This document shows positions 34,778 to 43,658 of a DNA stretch of 47,553 nucleotides, piece by piece. Under the pieces are notes generated by a model. That model did no database searches. It was not told where the DNA came from and worked only from the letters and a program-made list of their open reading frames with translations. The translations under genes were made by a program, and so were the position numbers. Numbering within the stretch: position 1 is the first letter of the stretch; each line of letters opens with the position of its first letter. Source of the stretch: Verrucomicrobiales bacterium (GTDB lineage Bacteria > Verrucomicrobiota > Verrucomicrobiia > Verrucomicrobiales > DEV007); contig JARGOZ010000037.1 of assembly GCA_029213025.1 (NCBI GenBank), forward strand, positions 1 through 47,553. The letters run 5' to 3'.

Positions 34778-35548
34778 ATGAGTCACCCCAGCGAGTCCCG
34801 GACCAGTCAAATAGCGAAACGTGTTGCATCTTTGCAGCGCCCTTTTTCTTCCGTGACAGCTTATGATTATCCGATGGGACGCCTTGCTGATGAGGCCGGG
34901 ATCGATGTGATTCTCGTCGGAGATTCTGTGGGTATGATGGTCGGCGGGATGCAGGATACCACCGGTGTGACTCTGGACCACATGCTTTACCACACCGAGA
35001 TCGTCGGACGGGCGGTGAAAAACGCAATTTTGATCGCAGATCTTCCAATTAATACCTACCGAACACCGGATGAATCGGTCAGGAACGGGAAAAAGCTCAT
35101 TGAGTGCGGCGCGCATGCTGTGAAAATCGAAGGCGGTCTCCGCCAGGTGGAAAAAGTGCGCGCGATGGTGGAAAATGATATTCCGATGGTAGGTCACCTC
35201 GGCATGTTGCCGCAAAGAGTTCGCGAAGAGGGGGGATACAAAAAGAAAGGTAAGACAGATGAAGAATGTCGTCTACTCCTCGAAGCGGCCGGCGCTTTGG
35301 CGGACGCCGGGGTAGCGATGATCGTCCTGGAAAGTATCACCACGGATATCGCCACCAGGATAACGGAAAATATATCTGTGCCGACGATAGGGATTGGCTC
35401 GGGACCGAATTGCAGTGGCCAGATTCGGGTATTGCACGATGTGATAGGTGCTTATCCCTGGTTTGTGCCCCCGTTTGCGAAAGTATATATAAACGTTGCC
35501 GGGCAGGTTTCGGAAGCTTTGCAGCAGTTCCGCAAAGAATTGAAATGA
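34778..35548 (+). CDS. panB: 3-Methyl-2-oxobutanoate hydroxymethyltransferase (PanB)
   Basis: First step of pantothenate (vitamin B5) synthesis: adds a hydroxymethyl group from 5,10-methylene-THF to 2-oxoisovalerate to give ketopantoate. Complete TIM barrel, 256 residues: SSVTAYDYPMGRLAD, ILVGDSVGMMV (metal Asp), VTLDHMLYH, ADLPINTY, GAHAVKIEGG, MVGHLGMLPQ, IVLESI, PTIGIGSGPNCSGQIRVLHD. Cytoplasmic decamer in known members. The gene is alone, with an AT-rich upstream stretch, and no panC is beside it. Confidence 0.96.
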   Translation: MSHPSESRTSQIAKRVASLQRPFSSVTAYDYPMGRLADEAGIDVILVGDSVGMMVGGMQDTTGVTLDHMLYHTEIVGRAVKNAILIADLPINTYRTPDESVRNGKKLIECGAHAVKIEGGLRQVEKVRAMVENDIPMVGHLGMLPQRVREEGGYKKKGKTDEECRLLLEAAGALADAGVAMIVLESITTDIATRITENISVPTIGIGSGPNCSGQIRVLHDVIGAYPWFVPPFAKVYINVAGQVSEALQQFRKELK

Positions 35549-35555
35549 GTCGGGC

Positions 35556-35969
35556 TCAGTGAATCCCGCCCAGGTTAAAATCTTTGCGGGGTTTGGAAAT
35601 GGAGATGGCAAAGCCGCCGACCACATCGAGCAGGCTGATGATCATCAATAGAACGCAAGTGGAATTGCTGGCGGATGACCAGAGAATAAACTGGAGAAGC
35701 AGAGCGATGAAAATCAACATCGAAAAGGTGTGTTTCACTATCGCTCCGATGGAAAACCGGATCGACTTCAGTATTTCCAAAAACAAGAATATGATTCCGC
35801 CCATTACAATGAAATCCCCGCGTGTGGCATGCCACAGTGCACCCGAAGGCAAAGCGATGGAAAAAAGAGGCACCGCTTCGGGATCAAGTGCTCCGGGACT
35901 GACCAGAATCGTAATCGTAAAAACGATTAAGATGATCAGCAGAAATGGGATACCGAGCAGAAATTTCAT
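35556..35969 (-). CDS. Small four-span membrane protein
   Basis: A 137-residue hydrophobic protein with segments near 5-25, 45-68, 77-98 and 103-124, and a basic C-terminal tail (SKPRKDFNLGGIH). The GDFIVMGGIIFLFLEILKS and LLDVVGGFAISISKP stretches suggest a conserved family, but I cannot name it. It converges with panB (7-bp gap). Confidence 0.7.
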   Translation of the reverse strand: MKFLLGIPFLLIILIVFTITILVSPGALDPEAVPLFSIALPSGALWHATRGDFIVMGGIIFLFLEILKSIRFSIGAIVKHTFSMLIFIALLLQFILWSSASNSTCVLLMIISLLDVVGGFAISISKPRKDFNLGGIH

Positions 35970-36102
35970 AGGTTGGCGGTGGCCTCACGGAGCATAATTG
36001 TCACGCCGTATGTGCCTACCAGAATTCGAAACGGATGACCAGCGAAAATCACCATGCATTTTTCGGGTTGCGAGGAATTCGGCGGTATCGTGAAGGGTTG
36101 AG

Positions 36103-36116
36103 CCTGTTGGAACAGG
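36103..36116. promoter_or_regulatory. Inverted repeat in the region before the envelope protein gene
   Basis: CCTGTT-GG-AACAGG, a perfect 6-bp inverted repeat 57 bp before the ATG at 36173, in a 203-bp gap between divergent genes. It may be an operator; it is too short to be sure. Confidence 0.25.
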
Positions 36117-36172
36117 GGCAAAAGCCTGGATTTTTCCATCAAAATGATGTCCAGTATCGTTGAAACACTTAC

Positions 36173-37555
36173 ATGAGACGCTTTTTACCTCTTTCTCCGG
36201 TCGTATGTACCCTCCTCGGGCTGGTTTCGATAGCGGCAGCGCAGCAGGGAAATCTCCCCGCCGATTCCTCCGGCTCGCTCAAGCCCATCATTCCGGCACC
36301 GGCGGATGCAAACGTGCCAACTCCGAATTCTTCGGTCGTCCAGGGAACTTTGCAGACCACTACCGTGCAGTCGAATCAACCTCTCTATAACCCGGCGATG
36401 AAAGTCACAGCCGACCGATACTACGATCTACTGGGAACTACCGGAAGTTACCGCGTCAATACAGACAGGGCTAAAGATCTACAGGAAGAGGCCATTCAGC
36501 GGGCTCGTCGTCAAAAGCGGATCAAAGAGCAAATGTCCACGGTTCGCCATTACCGGATACCGTCCGACTCGGGTTCCGCTGCGGAGTTCCTGAAAGAAAA
36601 TCCTCCGCATCCCAATCCACCACCTCTTTCAGAATCTTCCGATCCTGAGCCGTCTTCCGGGGAGCCTGCGGCCGGGGCTACCTATCCCGACAGCGAAAAT
36701 GAAACTTCCGGGATGCCACCGGAACCGGAGATAACCTACATCAAGATGCCGGGTAGTGGTGGTTCACTGGCCGCCAGACTCCGCGCGAAGAAAGCCCGCA
36801 ACGCACCTCCGGAATCAGCACCGGATTTTTCCGATGCCCTGGCTGATGGTCCGGTTGACGTGGGCAATCAGTCCGCACCGGCCCCTTCGGTATCAAACGT
36901 TCCGATGCCTCCGCAAAATGTTTTTCGTTCCCGGGGGCCTTCCGCAGATGATGTCGAGCAGGAAGAACAGAAAAAAGGATTGTTCGGGCTGTTTCGCAAA
37001 ACCGGTAATACTGAATCTCCCGCCGCTGATCCGATTCCACCGGTTGAGCCGTCAGTGAGTGCTGCGATGGTTTCCGATACACCTCTAGCTCCTGAGTATC
37101 CCGCTTCAGATATTCCGTCTTTCTCGACGGCTCCATCGGTTCCCGATCTGACAAACAGCGCGGCTTCGGATGCTTTGGTAAAACCTCCCGAAAAAAAGAC
37201 TCTGTTCTCGATGTTCGGTAAGAAGAAATCACCTGAACCGGCTCCCGGTTCCAATAACGCAGCGCCTTCTCCATCTTCACCTCCTCCGGTGTTCCAACCT
37301 TACAGTCCGCCGCCGGCACCAAAGCCGACTTTGACTTCGATTTTCCGTCCCAACGCATCCGCGAAGAAGGCCAATGCCTATTCCCTTGTGCAGGGCGAAG
37401 AGGTTTTCGCTACGGTGGGAGGGGAACAGGTAAAATTGACCAAAGGAACCAGAGTCAGAGTGCTCCGCACCGGCACGGAAAAAAGCCTGGTCCGCCTGTA
37501 TGATAACCGCCAGGCAACGATCGCCAACTCCGCTTTGGTGCCTGAGGAAGAGTAG
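36173..37555 (+). CDS. Pro/Ser-rich exported protein with SH3-like C-terminus
   Basis: Signal peptide about 1-23 (VVCTLLGLVSIAAA). A short helical part (100-125, DLQEEAIQRARRQKRIKEQ) follows, then low-complexity Pro/Ser/Ala-rich sequence. Three copies of a short motif are spaced along it: KKGLFGLFRK (267-276), KKTLFSMFGK (341-350) and KPTLTSIFRP (384-393). The last 55 residues (402-457: LVQGEEVFATVGGEQVKLTKGTRVRVL, LVRLYDNRQATI) look like a bacterial SH3 domain. No enzyme motif. It is probably an envelope or peptidoglycan-associated protein. 460 residues; a shared terminator lies 22 bp after the stop. Confidence 0.75.
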   Translation: MRRFLPLSPVVCTLLGLVSIAAAQQGNLPADSSGSLKPIIPAPADANVPTPNSSVVQGTLQTTTVQSNQPLYNPAMKVTADRYYDLLGTTGSYRVNTDRAKDLQEEAIQRARRQKRIKEQMSTVRHYRIPSDSGSAAEFLKENPPHPNPPPLSESSDPEPSSGEPAAGATYPDSENETSGMPPEPEITYIKMPGSGGSLAARLRAKKARNAPPESAPDFSDALADGPVDVGNQSAPAPSVSNVPMPPQNVFRSRGPSADDVEQEEQKKGLFGLFRKTGNTESPAADPIPPVEPSVSAAMVSDTPLAPEYPASDIPSFSTAPSVPDLTNSAASDALVKPPEKKTLFSMFGKKKSPEPAPGSNNAAPSPSSPPPVFQPYSPPPAPKPTLTSIFRPNASAKKANAYSLVQGEEVFATVGGEQVKLTKGTRVRVLRTGTEKSLVRLYDNRQATIANSALVPEEE

Positions 37556-37576
37556 ATCCGTTCAATCCATTGCAGA

Positions 37577-37596
37577 AAGCGGGATCTCTCCCGCTT
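37577..37596. terminator. Bidirectional hairpin between two convergent genes
   Basis: Stem AAGCGGGA / TCCCGCTT with loop TCTC. On the minus strand the stem ends in CTTTCT, so it suits termination of the selenoprotein transcript; on the plus strand there is no T-run. Confidence 0.55.
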
Positions 37597-37617
37597 CCGC
37601 AAATTAGACGGGAACTT

Positions 37618-37980
37618 CTAGCCTTTGGGGTCGAGAAGTTTTTTAACGACCCTCTTTACCCTGGATTTTCCGTAGCTGTGTCCTTCGATAGCTTCGACCA
37701 CTTTTCCGTCGGGTGCTTTCGCTACGATGCCGTGAAGTTCGAGACCGGCATTTTTGACTTCTTCATCAGCAGCGGGTGTGCCGATTTTCACGGTGCTCAA
37801 CGTAATATTTTCGTCGGCGTACTCCTTTTTTAGATCATCAACTATGACCTTTATTTTGTTACACATCATTCACCCGTCTATGTAATAATAGGCGAGTGAT
37901 GCTTTCTTCTCCTCCGCCTGGGCAGTGCCGAATGCAAATGCCAAAGCGAGGACCGGAAGTATCATTCTGGTTAATCTCAT
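37618..37980 (-). CDS. Putative secreted thioredoxin-like selenoprotein (in-frame TGA, UxxC)
   Basis: Two frames in the same phase, separated only by TGA (37872-37870), join into one sensible 120-residue protein. It begins with a signal peptide (MRLTRMILPVLALAFA, cleavage near Ala22), then YYYIDG-U37-MMC40-NKIKVIVDD: the TGA falls where a Cys would be expected, making a Sec-x-x-Cys redox motif. The rest (VKIGTPAADEEVKNAG, HGIVAKAPDGKVVEAIEGHSYGK, RVVKKLL) reads as a small thioredoxin-like fold. A GGU lies 20 nt after the TGA in a weak hairpin, the position known for bacterial SECIS elements. Alternative: a mutation splitting one gene in two. The Sec machinery is not in the window. Confidence 0.65.
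37833..37867 (-). promoter_or_regulatory. Candidate bacterial SECIS hairpin after the in-frame TGA
   Basis: In the transcript, GAU pairs with AUC, and UAAC pairs with GUUG; an inner AU/AU pair closes a loop AAAGGUC. The GGU (37849-37847) is 20 nt after the TGA. The pairing is AU-rich and weak, with internal loops, so this is support and not proof. Confidence 0.4.
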
Positions 37981-38037
37981 CGTCGCAAGGCTAGCTGCGA
38001 TTCCGGATTGGGAAAAGTCCGGATATGAGACAACAAA

Positions 38038-38061
38038 AAGCCCCGCCTGAAAGCGGGGCTT
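38038..38061 (-). terminator. Intrinsic terminator after the RelE-helicase gene
   Basis: Perfect 9-bp stem AAGCCCCGC / GCGGGGCTT, loop CTGAAA. On the minus strand it is followed by TTTGTTG, and it lies 6 bp past the stop of the helicase gene. It separates that gene from the selenoprotein gene. Confidence 0.85.
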
Positions 38062-38066
38062 GAAAA

Positions 38067-40151
38067 TCACTCGGTCAACTCCATCGGCTTCAGAAACTCT
38101 GAGCCGGGTTGTGTGCCCGTGAAAAACAACTGATCTCTTGCTCTCGTTGCGGCTACATAGAGAAGTTGCCTTTCCGATGCGAGCACTTCCTCCATGTCGA
38201 CCTCTTCCGAGACAGACATTTCTTCAACTCTTTCCTGAAGCGGGATCGCATCGCGATCACAGGCCATTACAATCACGGCCCGGTATTCAAACCCTTTGGC
38301 CAGATGCATGGTGCTGATCGAGATCTGTCCGGCGGTAAATTCGTCGGTATCACCCAGTTCCCTCCAGTCGGCATCCGCTGCGTTCACCGCAGCACGGGCC
38401 CGGGACATGAGCGAAGGGCTGCGCACGAAGATTCCGATCTCCTCGTTGATTAATCCCTGTTTCTGCAATTTTTTGATCTGATCTGCCACTGCCTTGATTT
38501 CCTCGTTCGCATTGCGAAAAAGTCTCACACTCGGAGGCGGACCGTTGAATACGGAAATGGTGCCTTTGCGGTCTTCCACATTTCCGTCCAGATCGCTCAC
38601 ATGATCAGGGAGCAGCATGTCAGCACGCTGCCGGATTTGATGGGACGTTCTGTAGTTCACCTTCAGTGTGTAGGTGCGTCCGACAATGTTGACGCCCTCT
38701 TTGCTCCAGGAAAATGGAGCCTGAAAAATGCGCTGTCCCAGATCACCGGTGAAAAATAATCCATCGGGGCGGTTGCCACCAACTACACCGAGGAAACGTA
38801 AATCGGGAATTCCAATATCCTGAGCTTCATCCACGACAACGAAATCAAATGGATTTGAGCATTCTCCGGTTTTGAGTTGCTCTGCGAGAGTATAGAAAAC
38901 ATTCGACCAGGTACGAAGGCCGGCCCCGTTGAGGATCGATTTGGTTTCTTCGAAAATTTTCCACAACCGGTCCCTCTGCAATTCGGACAGGCGTTTTTTC
39001 CGACCGGCCCGGGGCGCATTTTTGTATTCCTCCCAGGTGCTGACCTGGCGGGCATCAATGACTTCATCCCATTCGTCGTGGATGAATGCTTTGGTAAAAC
39101 CGCTTTCGTCGAGGCGGTAGGTTGCCTCCATCAGCGCAGCGTCGACTTCGTCTCCTTCCGCTATTTTGCAGTCGGGGTGGAGCGGCGCCCAAAGTTCTCT
39201 GGCAACTTCTTTAATCGACTTGACCGTGATGCGCATGCCCAGATCGGAATCGGGGCTTACCAGCCGGTCGAGTTTGATTTTGATCAAATGCGCAAGGGCA
39301 TCGCTGATCGTTGTTACCAAAATGTTGGCAGCCGGATTATTGCGGCCCAGGTGGAGAGCCCGGTGAAGCCCAACTACAGTTTTTCCTGTTCCGGCAGAAC
39401 CCGAAATTCTCGCGGGGCCTTTGTAATCGCGTTCTACGATTCTTCTTTGCGAAGGATGCAGGAATACCGTCCATTTCTCCCATGGATAATCGAGAGCCAG
39501 TGCGAGCTCTTTTTCATCGGAAACAAGTCGGAATCGACGTTGCGCATCGGGGTGGCTGAATCCCTCATCGCATTCTGGCTGATTGCCGTTGCTTGCCACG
39601 GTAGGCTTGCCGCCGGTGGCGATTTCCAGAAGCGCTTCGGCTGCCTCCTGGGGAAGGTGGTCGGCCAACTCGAGGAGTGAATCCTCGGTCACGCTGCGGA
39701 CGTCATTGATCCACTCTTCAGGAACACCATAGCCGAGCAGGTCATCGTCGGTAAGTTTGGCGAAAAGATATTTTTTCCCGGGCGAAGCTGGCAATTCTTC
39801 CGGGGTAGGAAAGTTGATTACCTTGTCGCGCAGTTCGACAATTTGAGCCGCTCCGGTACGGGGGTGCTTCTCGATTTTGCGTACTTCCGCCCATTTCCGT
39901 ACCTGGTCCTGCTTGCCGACAAAGCACAACAGTACGTTCTTCTTCGTCTTGTGTACGACGGCGTGCAGATTGCGGTCCACGTTAACAGACCGGAAGTTTT
40001 TGTCTTTGGAACGTGCTATGCGGTGGAATTTTACGGAAGGAAGAGATTTGTCACCCTGGAGGTCATATACAGTGTTTCTAATTGCCTTTTGCTCATTGTC
40101 CGAAAGTTGTAGTAATGAGTCTTGAAAAGTGTCTGCGATACGGAGTTCCAT
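38067..40151 (-). CDS. UvrD-type helicase with N-terminal RelE/ParE-like domain
   Basis: Residues 1-95 resemble a RelE/ParE toxin fold (FQDSLLQLSDNEQKAIRNTV, HRIARSKDKNFRSVNVDRNLHAVVHK, VLLCFVGKQDQVRKWAEVRK), including the central 'lRSvRVn..lR' strand pattern. From about 225: a Q motif (LHPSQRRIVE), Walker A GSAGTGKT (251-258), Walker B VVVDEAQD, TGDLGQRIF and the C-terminal VAATRARD. The linker between carries EWINDVRSVTEDSLLELADHLP, seen in this helicase group. ATP-dependent SF1 helicase translocating on single-stranded DNA or RNA. The toxin-fold domain may bind nucleic acid or ribosome rather than cleave. 694 residues. Confidence 0.9.
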   Translation of the reverse strand: MELRIADTFQDSLLQLSDNEQKAIRNTVYDLQGDKSLPSVKFHRIARSKDKNFRSVNVDRNLHAVVHKTKKNVLLCFVGKQDQVRKWAEVRKIEKHPRTGAAQIVELRDKVINFPTPEELPASPGKKYLFAKLTDDDLLGYGVPEEWINDVRSVTEDSLLELADHLPQEAAEALLEIATGGKPTVASNGNQPECDEGFSHPDAQRRFRLVSDEKELALALDYPWEKWTVFLHPSQRRIVERDYKGPARISGSAGTGKTVVGLHRALHLGRNNPAANILVTTISDALAHLIKIKLDRLVSPDSDLGMRITVKSIKEVARELWAPLHPDCKIAEGDEVDAALMEATYRLDESGFTKAFIHDEWDEVIDARQVSTWEEYKNAPRAGRKKRLSELQRDRLWKIFEETKSILNGAGLRTWSNVFYTLAEQLKTGECSNPFDFVVVDEAQDIGIPDLRFLGVVGGNRPDGLFFTGDLGQRIFQAPFSWSKEGVNIVGRTYTLKVNYRTSHQIRQRADMLLPDHVSDLDGNVEDRKGTISVFNGPPPSVRLFRNANEEIKAVADQIKKLQKQGLINEEIGIFVRSPSLMSRARAAVNAADADWRELGDTDEFTAGQISISTMHLAKGFEYRAVIVMACDRDAIPLQERVEEMSVSEEVDMEEVLASERQLLYVAATRARDQLFFTGTQPGSEFLKPMELTE

Positions 40152-40342
40152 ACTTTGTTAAAGCGGTCTATTCCGTAACTGTCTGGTTTGTGTTGATCAT
40201 TTTGGTCGTGTTATCCCGAAAAAATCTTTAGCAGTTTTTTTCGGATCTGGCAAATATTCAATTGAGCTAATATTTAACTTTTCTTAAACGTTTTGTGTGG
40301 AATTTCCCGCAAGGAATGATTGCGGTGGAAAATGTGGAAATT

Positions 40343-43300
40343 CTAGGCGGTTTCAGGAAGCGCAACCCTCATTGCGGTTCCTGAGGTAGCAAAGTGAATC
40401 CAGGTTTCGACCTCTGCACCATTGGAAATACAGCGAGCATAAGTGGAAAGCTGGCCGGAGTATCCCAGGGCTACGGACTGTCTTTGCTCGTGTGATCCGG
40501 GGAAAATCTTGTGGTCAAGAATGACGGTTCGACCATCGGCGAGGTGGAGGAGGTGATCGATGAATCCGGTGATTCTCTGGCCGTCCTGGTTGATCACGGA
40601 AAATGGCACTTCAACCTCCTCCGACTGTGGTGCGAAGGTATCGTTCACGAATTTCCGATACCGGTCCACGGTTTGTAAAATGTCTTTGGGTTTCAGGTGT
40701 TTCCGAAGATCAAAAGTGTCGAGAATCGACGCTATCCGATCGAGACGTTGTTTGTTTTCCAGTCCGGGCTGAAAAACTTCAGAGGCGAAAATCCGGTGCA
40801 TGGCATCTCCATAATCTCTTTCATTAAGGTGGCCTTCCAGTTTGATTCGGGAGCCGAATTCCTTTGTCTCCGCAATAGTGGCGCCTTCGATTCCGGATCG
40901 ACCGGAGGGAGTGAGGCTGGCCGGAATTCTCGTGGTTTTTTGCTCTTCCCTCCGCGCCAGCCGGATCGTTTTTGCAGAGTGGAGTTCGCCGGTTTCGTTG
41001 TCCGGATTATACTCGAAAACCCGATGAGTTGTAGGGATTGACAGATTTCGATTCAAAATGGAAAGAGCCTCGCTCATGCCCAGTTCCTGAAGCCACAGCG
41101 GGGAGGAACAGGGCTCGTGGAGGAAGATCATTCGATCCCTGGCCCTCGTCATTCCCACATAGAGAAGCCGGAGCAGCTCATTTTTGTCGGATTCAGCAAC
41201 GCGTGCCCCGGTGTCACTCGTTTCAAGGGCGACATCGAGCGGATGAATGCCGCCGGTTTGATATCCTTTGCCGAACGGGTGGACCCAGAGCCGGAGTTCG
41301 CGGCCTGCCAAAGGTGCGGCAAAGTCGAGTTCCCCCGTTTCGGATTCATTATTCCGGATGACTCGGAGCTGGTAAAGGGTTGTCATCGCTGATTCGGAAA
41401 GATCGGAAAGATATACAACCGGCCATTCGAGCCCTTTTGAGGAATGATAGGTGCCGACGGAAATGGCTCCCTTGGTCCGGTTTTTCGGAAAAAGATCTTC
41501 GCCGGTTTGTTCCAGGTCGTCGAGCCAACCGAAGAGTCCGTTGAGAGTTGCCGGCGTCCCGAATTCCCCGGCGCGGGTTTCGTAGTCGACGATAAAGCTG
41601 CGCAGTTGCTCCAGGTTTGCGAGACGCTGTCCGGCGCGGGTTTCTCCCGGCCCCCATGCGGAGACGATGCGATTGACATCCGCAGCCTGGACGGCCCGGT
41701 CAAAGGAGGCCAGCGGGGAGTTAATCAAGCGAAACTCATCCGCCCTGGCGGCGGCGAGAAGGGTGGTCAAGGCGGGAGATTTTTCCATCTCCCAGGGTGT
41801 CCGGAATTCGCTGCCCTCCAGTTTATCAAGGTATTTCAACCGGTCTTCGAGCCAGTCTTCGACATCGTTGAGGGATTCCAGCGCGACGATTTCCGCAGCC
41901 GCCAGAGAGTCGGCGGAATCGATCCAGCGGCGCAGGCAGGCGAGGGCGAGGGTGGTTTCCGGTGTCGAAAGAAGACCGCTACCGGTCATCGATACATCGA
42001 AGCCCCGGGTGCGAAGCTGTGCTCCGATGCTTTCCGCATTGAATCCTTTTCGAACCAGCACTGCGATGTCCCCGGCCTCTACCTGGCGGGTTTTACCGGT
42101 CAGATCGTTTTCGGTGATGCTGGATTTTTCGACCACGTATTGATCTGTGCGGTCGAGCAGGTCGGCCACCGCATCCGCGATCACCGAGGCGCGTCGGCTG
42201 CCGAGATATTTGGGGCGACCGTTGCCGTAGGATTCGCCGCTGGAGATTTCATTGATTTCCACCGCCGGGCTGATTTCGGCCGGCGTCTTCCGTTTCGGCA
42301 GAATGATTGTTTCCTCCTGTTTGATCGCCAGATTTTTCTCAAAGGCCGGGGCGAACATCTGGTTGTTTAAACCGACGATGCCCGGCAGTGAGCGCCAGGA
42401 AAATTCGAGAGATTCCCGCTTTTCCGCACCGTTCGCTGCCTGAAAAACCAGCTCCGGATCGGATCCTCGGAAGCCGTAGATGGACTGTTTCACGTCGCCC
42501 ACCCAGATGACCCGTTTGGCCAGTCGACCCAACTCCGCAAACAGGGCCAGCTGGATCGGGCTGGTGTCCTGAAATTCGTCAACCAGCAGCAGTTCGACTT
42601 CCCCGGACAGGACGTCGCATACCCCGGCATTGTCGCGCAGCAGGTCAAGAGTCGCTTTTTCTAAATCGGCGAAGTCTGCGGCACCTCGTTTGACCTTCAA
42701 TTCGGCAAATTTGGTTCCGGCTTTTTCGGCAATGGAAAAAAGCAGGGATATGTAATTTTGGAGATCGCTCTGGAGCCGGGGGTGGGTTTGAACCCGCGCT
42801 GCGACCTCGGCGATCTGGTCGGAAAAGGGCTTCAGTTTCGACTCGGGCTTTTCTTTGGTGAGTTTCTCCCAGTTCGACCACGGAAAATTCGGTGCGGAAA
42901 GCCGGGTTTTGATGCCACTGATCAGCCTGCGGTATTCCGCCGTGTTTTTGAACTTCGGATTCTGACTGTTTTCAAGAAATTGATCAATTTTCGCACAGAG
43001 TTGCTGGTCGAGGTCGGCCGCCGGTTTTCCCAGTTCCTTTTGCATTTCCTGCCAACTGGCTTCACCCATTTCGCGGAGACGGGAGAGCGGGATGTCGTTG
43101 GATCGGGCGTTTTCGACGATGGTTTTTACGTCTCGTCGCCAGAACCATTGCCAGGTTCGGGAGTTGCGCTGGCCGAGGCGGCTGGCGAGGGTGTAAACCT
43201 CCTGTCGAACTTCTTCATCGACCACTTCGTCGATCGATCGATCAAGAAGAAGCTTCGCTTCAGTCTCGTCGAGAACCCGGATGTCGGGCGAAATTCCGGC

Positions 43301-43582
43301 TTCGAAGGCGAAGCGGTTGAGCAGTTTGAAGCAAATTCCGTGTACGGTTGAGATCAGGCCGTCGGTCTCCAGTTCGGCGGCTTCGTCGTGGAGTTTTTCT
43401 TTGTGAAATCCGGAGGAGAGTCGCTCCTTCATTTCATTCGCGGCCGCAACAGTGAATGTGGTGGCGATCACTTTTCCCGGGCTGGCTTGTTTTGCCTTAA
43501 CCGCTTCAATGACCTCTTTCACAAGGCGGTAGGTTTTCCCGCTACCGGCACTTGCGGTGATGAAGGTGAGTTTTTCTTTCAT
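40343..43582 (-). CDS. AddA/RecB-like UvrD helicase-nuclease
   Basis: 1079-residue ATP-dependent helicase-nuclease. Walker A ITASAGSGKTYRL (8-20), Walker B LLLVDEFQDTSPIQ, WVGDVKQSIYGFRGSDP, GTYHSSKGLEWPVVYL and RLLYVGMTRARD are UvrD/RecB motifs. The C-terminal part (about 895-1070) is a RecB-type PD-(D/E)xK nuclease: GDAMHRIF, GFIDHLLH, ILDHKIFPG (D-x-K) and QLSTYA. Such enzymes process DNA ends for recombination and can cut foreign DNA. Its partner AddB is usually adjacent; none is seen in the window, so the second subunit may lie elsewhere. It is 191 bp upstream of the RelE-helicase gene, same strand. Confidence 0.92.
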   Translation of the reverse strand: MKEKLTFITASAGSGKTYRLVKEVIEAVKAKQASPGKVIATTFTVAAANEMKERLSSGFHKEKLHDEAAELETDGLISTVHGICFKLLNRFAFEAGISPDIRVLDETEAKLLLDRSIDEVVDEEVRQEVYTLASRLGQRNSRTWQWFWRRDVKTIVENARSNDIPLSRLREMGEASWQEMQKELGKPAADLDQQLCAKIDQFLENSQNPKFKNTAEYRRLISGIKTRLSAPNFPWSNWEKLTKEKPESKLKPFSDQIAEVAARVQTHPRLQSDLQNYISLLFSIAEKAGTKFAELKVKRGAADFADLEKATLDLLRDNAGVCDVLSGEVELLLVDEFQDTSPIQLALFAELGRLAKRVIWVGDVKQSIYGFRGSDPELVFQAANGAEKRESLEFSWRSLPGIVGLNNQMFAPAFEKNLAIKQEETIILPKRKTPAEISPAVEINEISSGESYGNGRPKYLGSRRASVIADAVADLLDRTDQYVVEKSSITENDLTGKTRQVEAGDIAVLVRKGFNAESIGAQLRTRGFDVSMTGSGLLSTPETTLALACLRRWIDSADSLAAAEIVALESLNDVEDWLEDRLKYLDKLEGSEFRTPWEMEKSPALTTLLAAARADEFRLINSPLASFDRAVQAADVNRIVSAWGPGETRAGQRLANLEQLRSFIVDYETRAGEFGTPATLNGLFGWLDDLEQTGEDLFPKNRTKGAISVGTYHSSKGLEWPVVYLSDLSESAMTTLYQLRVIRNNESETGELDFAAPLAGRELRLWVHPFGKGYQTGGIHPLDVALETSDTGARVAESDKNELLRLLYVGMTRARDRMIFLHEPCSSPLWLQELGMSEALSILNRNLSIPTTHRVFEYNPDNETGELHSAKTIRLARREEQKTTRIPASLTPSGRSGIEGATIAETKEFGSRIKLEGHLNERDYGDAMHRIFASEVFQPGLENKQRLDRIASILDTFDLRKHLKPKDILQTVDRYRKFVNDTFAPQSEEVEVPFSVINQDGQRITGFIDHLLHLADGRTVILDHKIFPGSHEQRQSVALGYSGQLSTYARCISNGAEVETWIHFATSGTAMRVALPETA

Positions 43583-43658
43583 GATTTCAGGAGTCCGACG
43601 GGGTGAAATGAATAGAGCAGGAACAGAATTATGAGCAAGAACAAGTTCGAATTCCGCT

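Noticed and set aside
40216..40244. An A/T-rich hairpin (CCGAAAAAA / TTTTTTCGG) after the AddA-like gene
   Set aside because: The stem is nearly all A-T pairs with a long loop; it may terminate but the support is weak.
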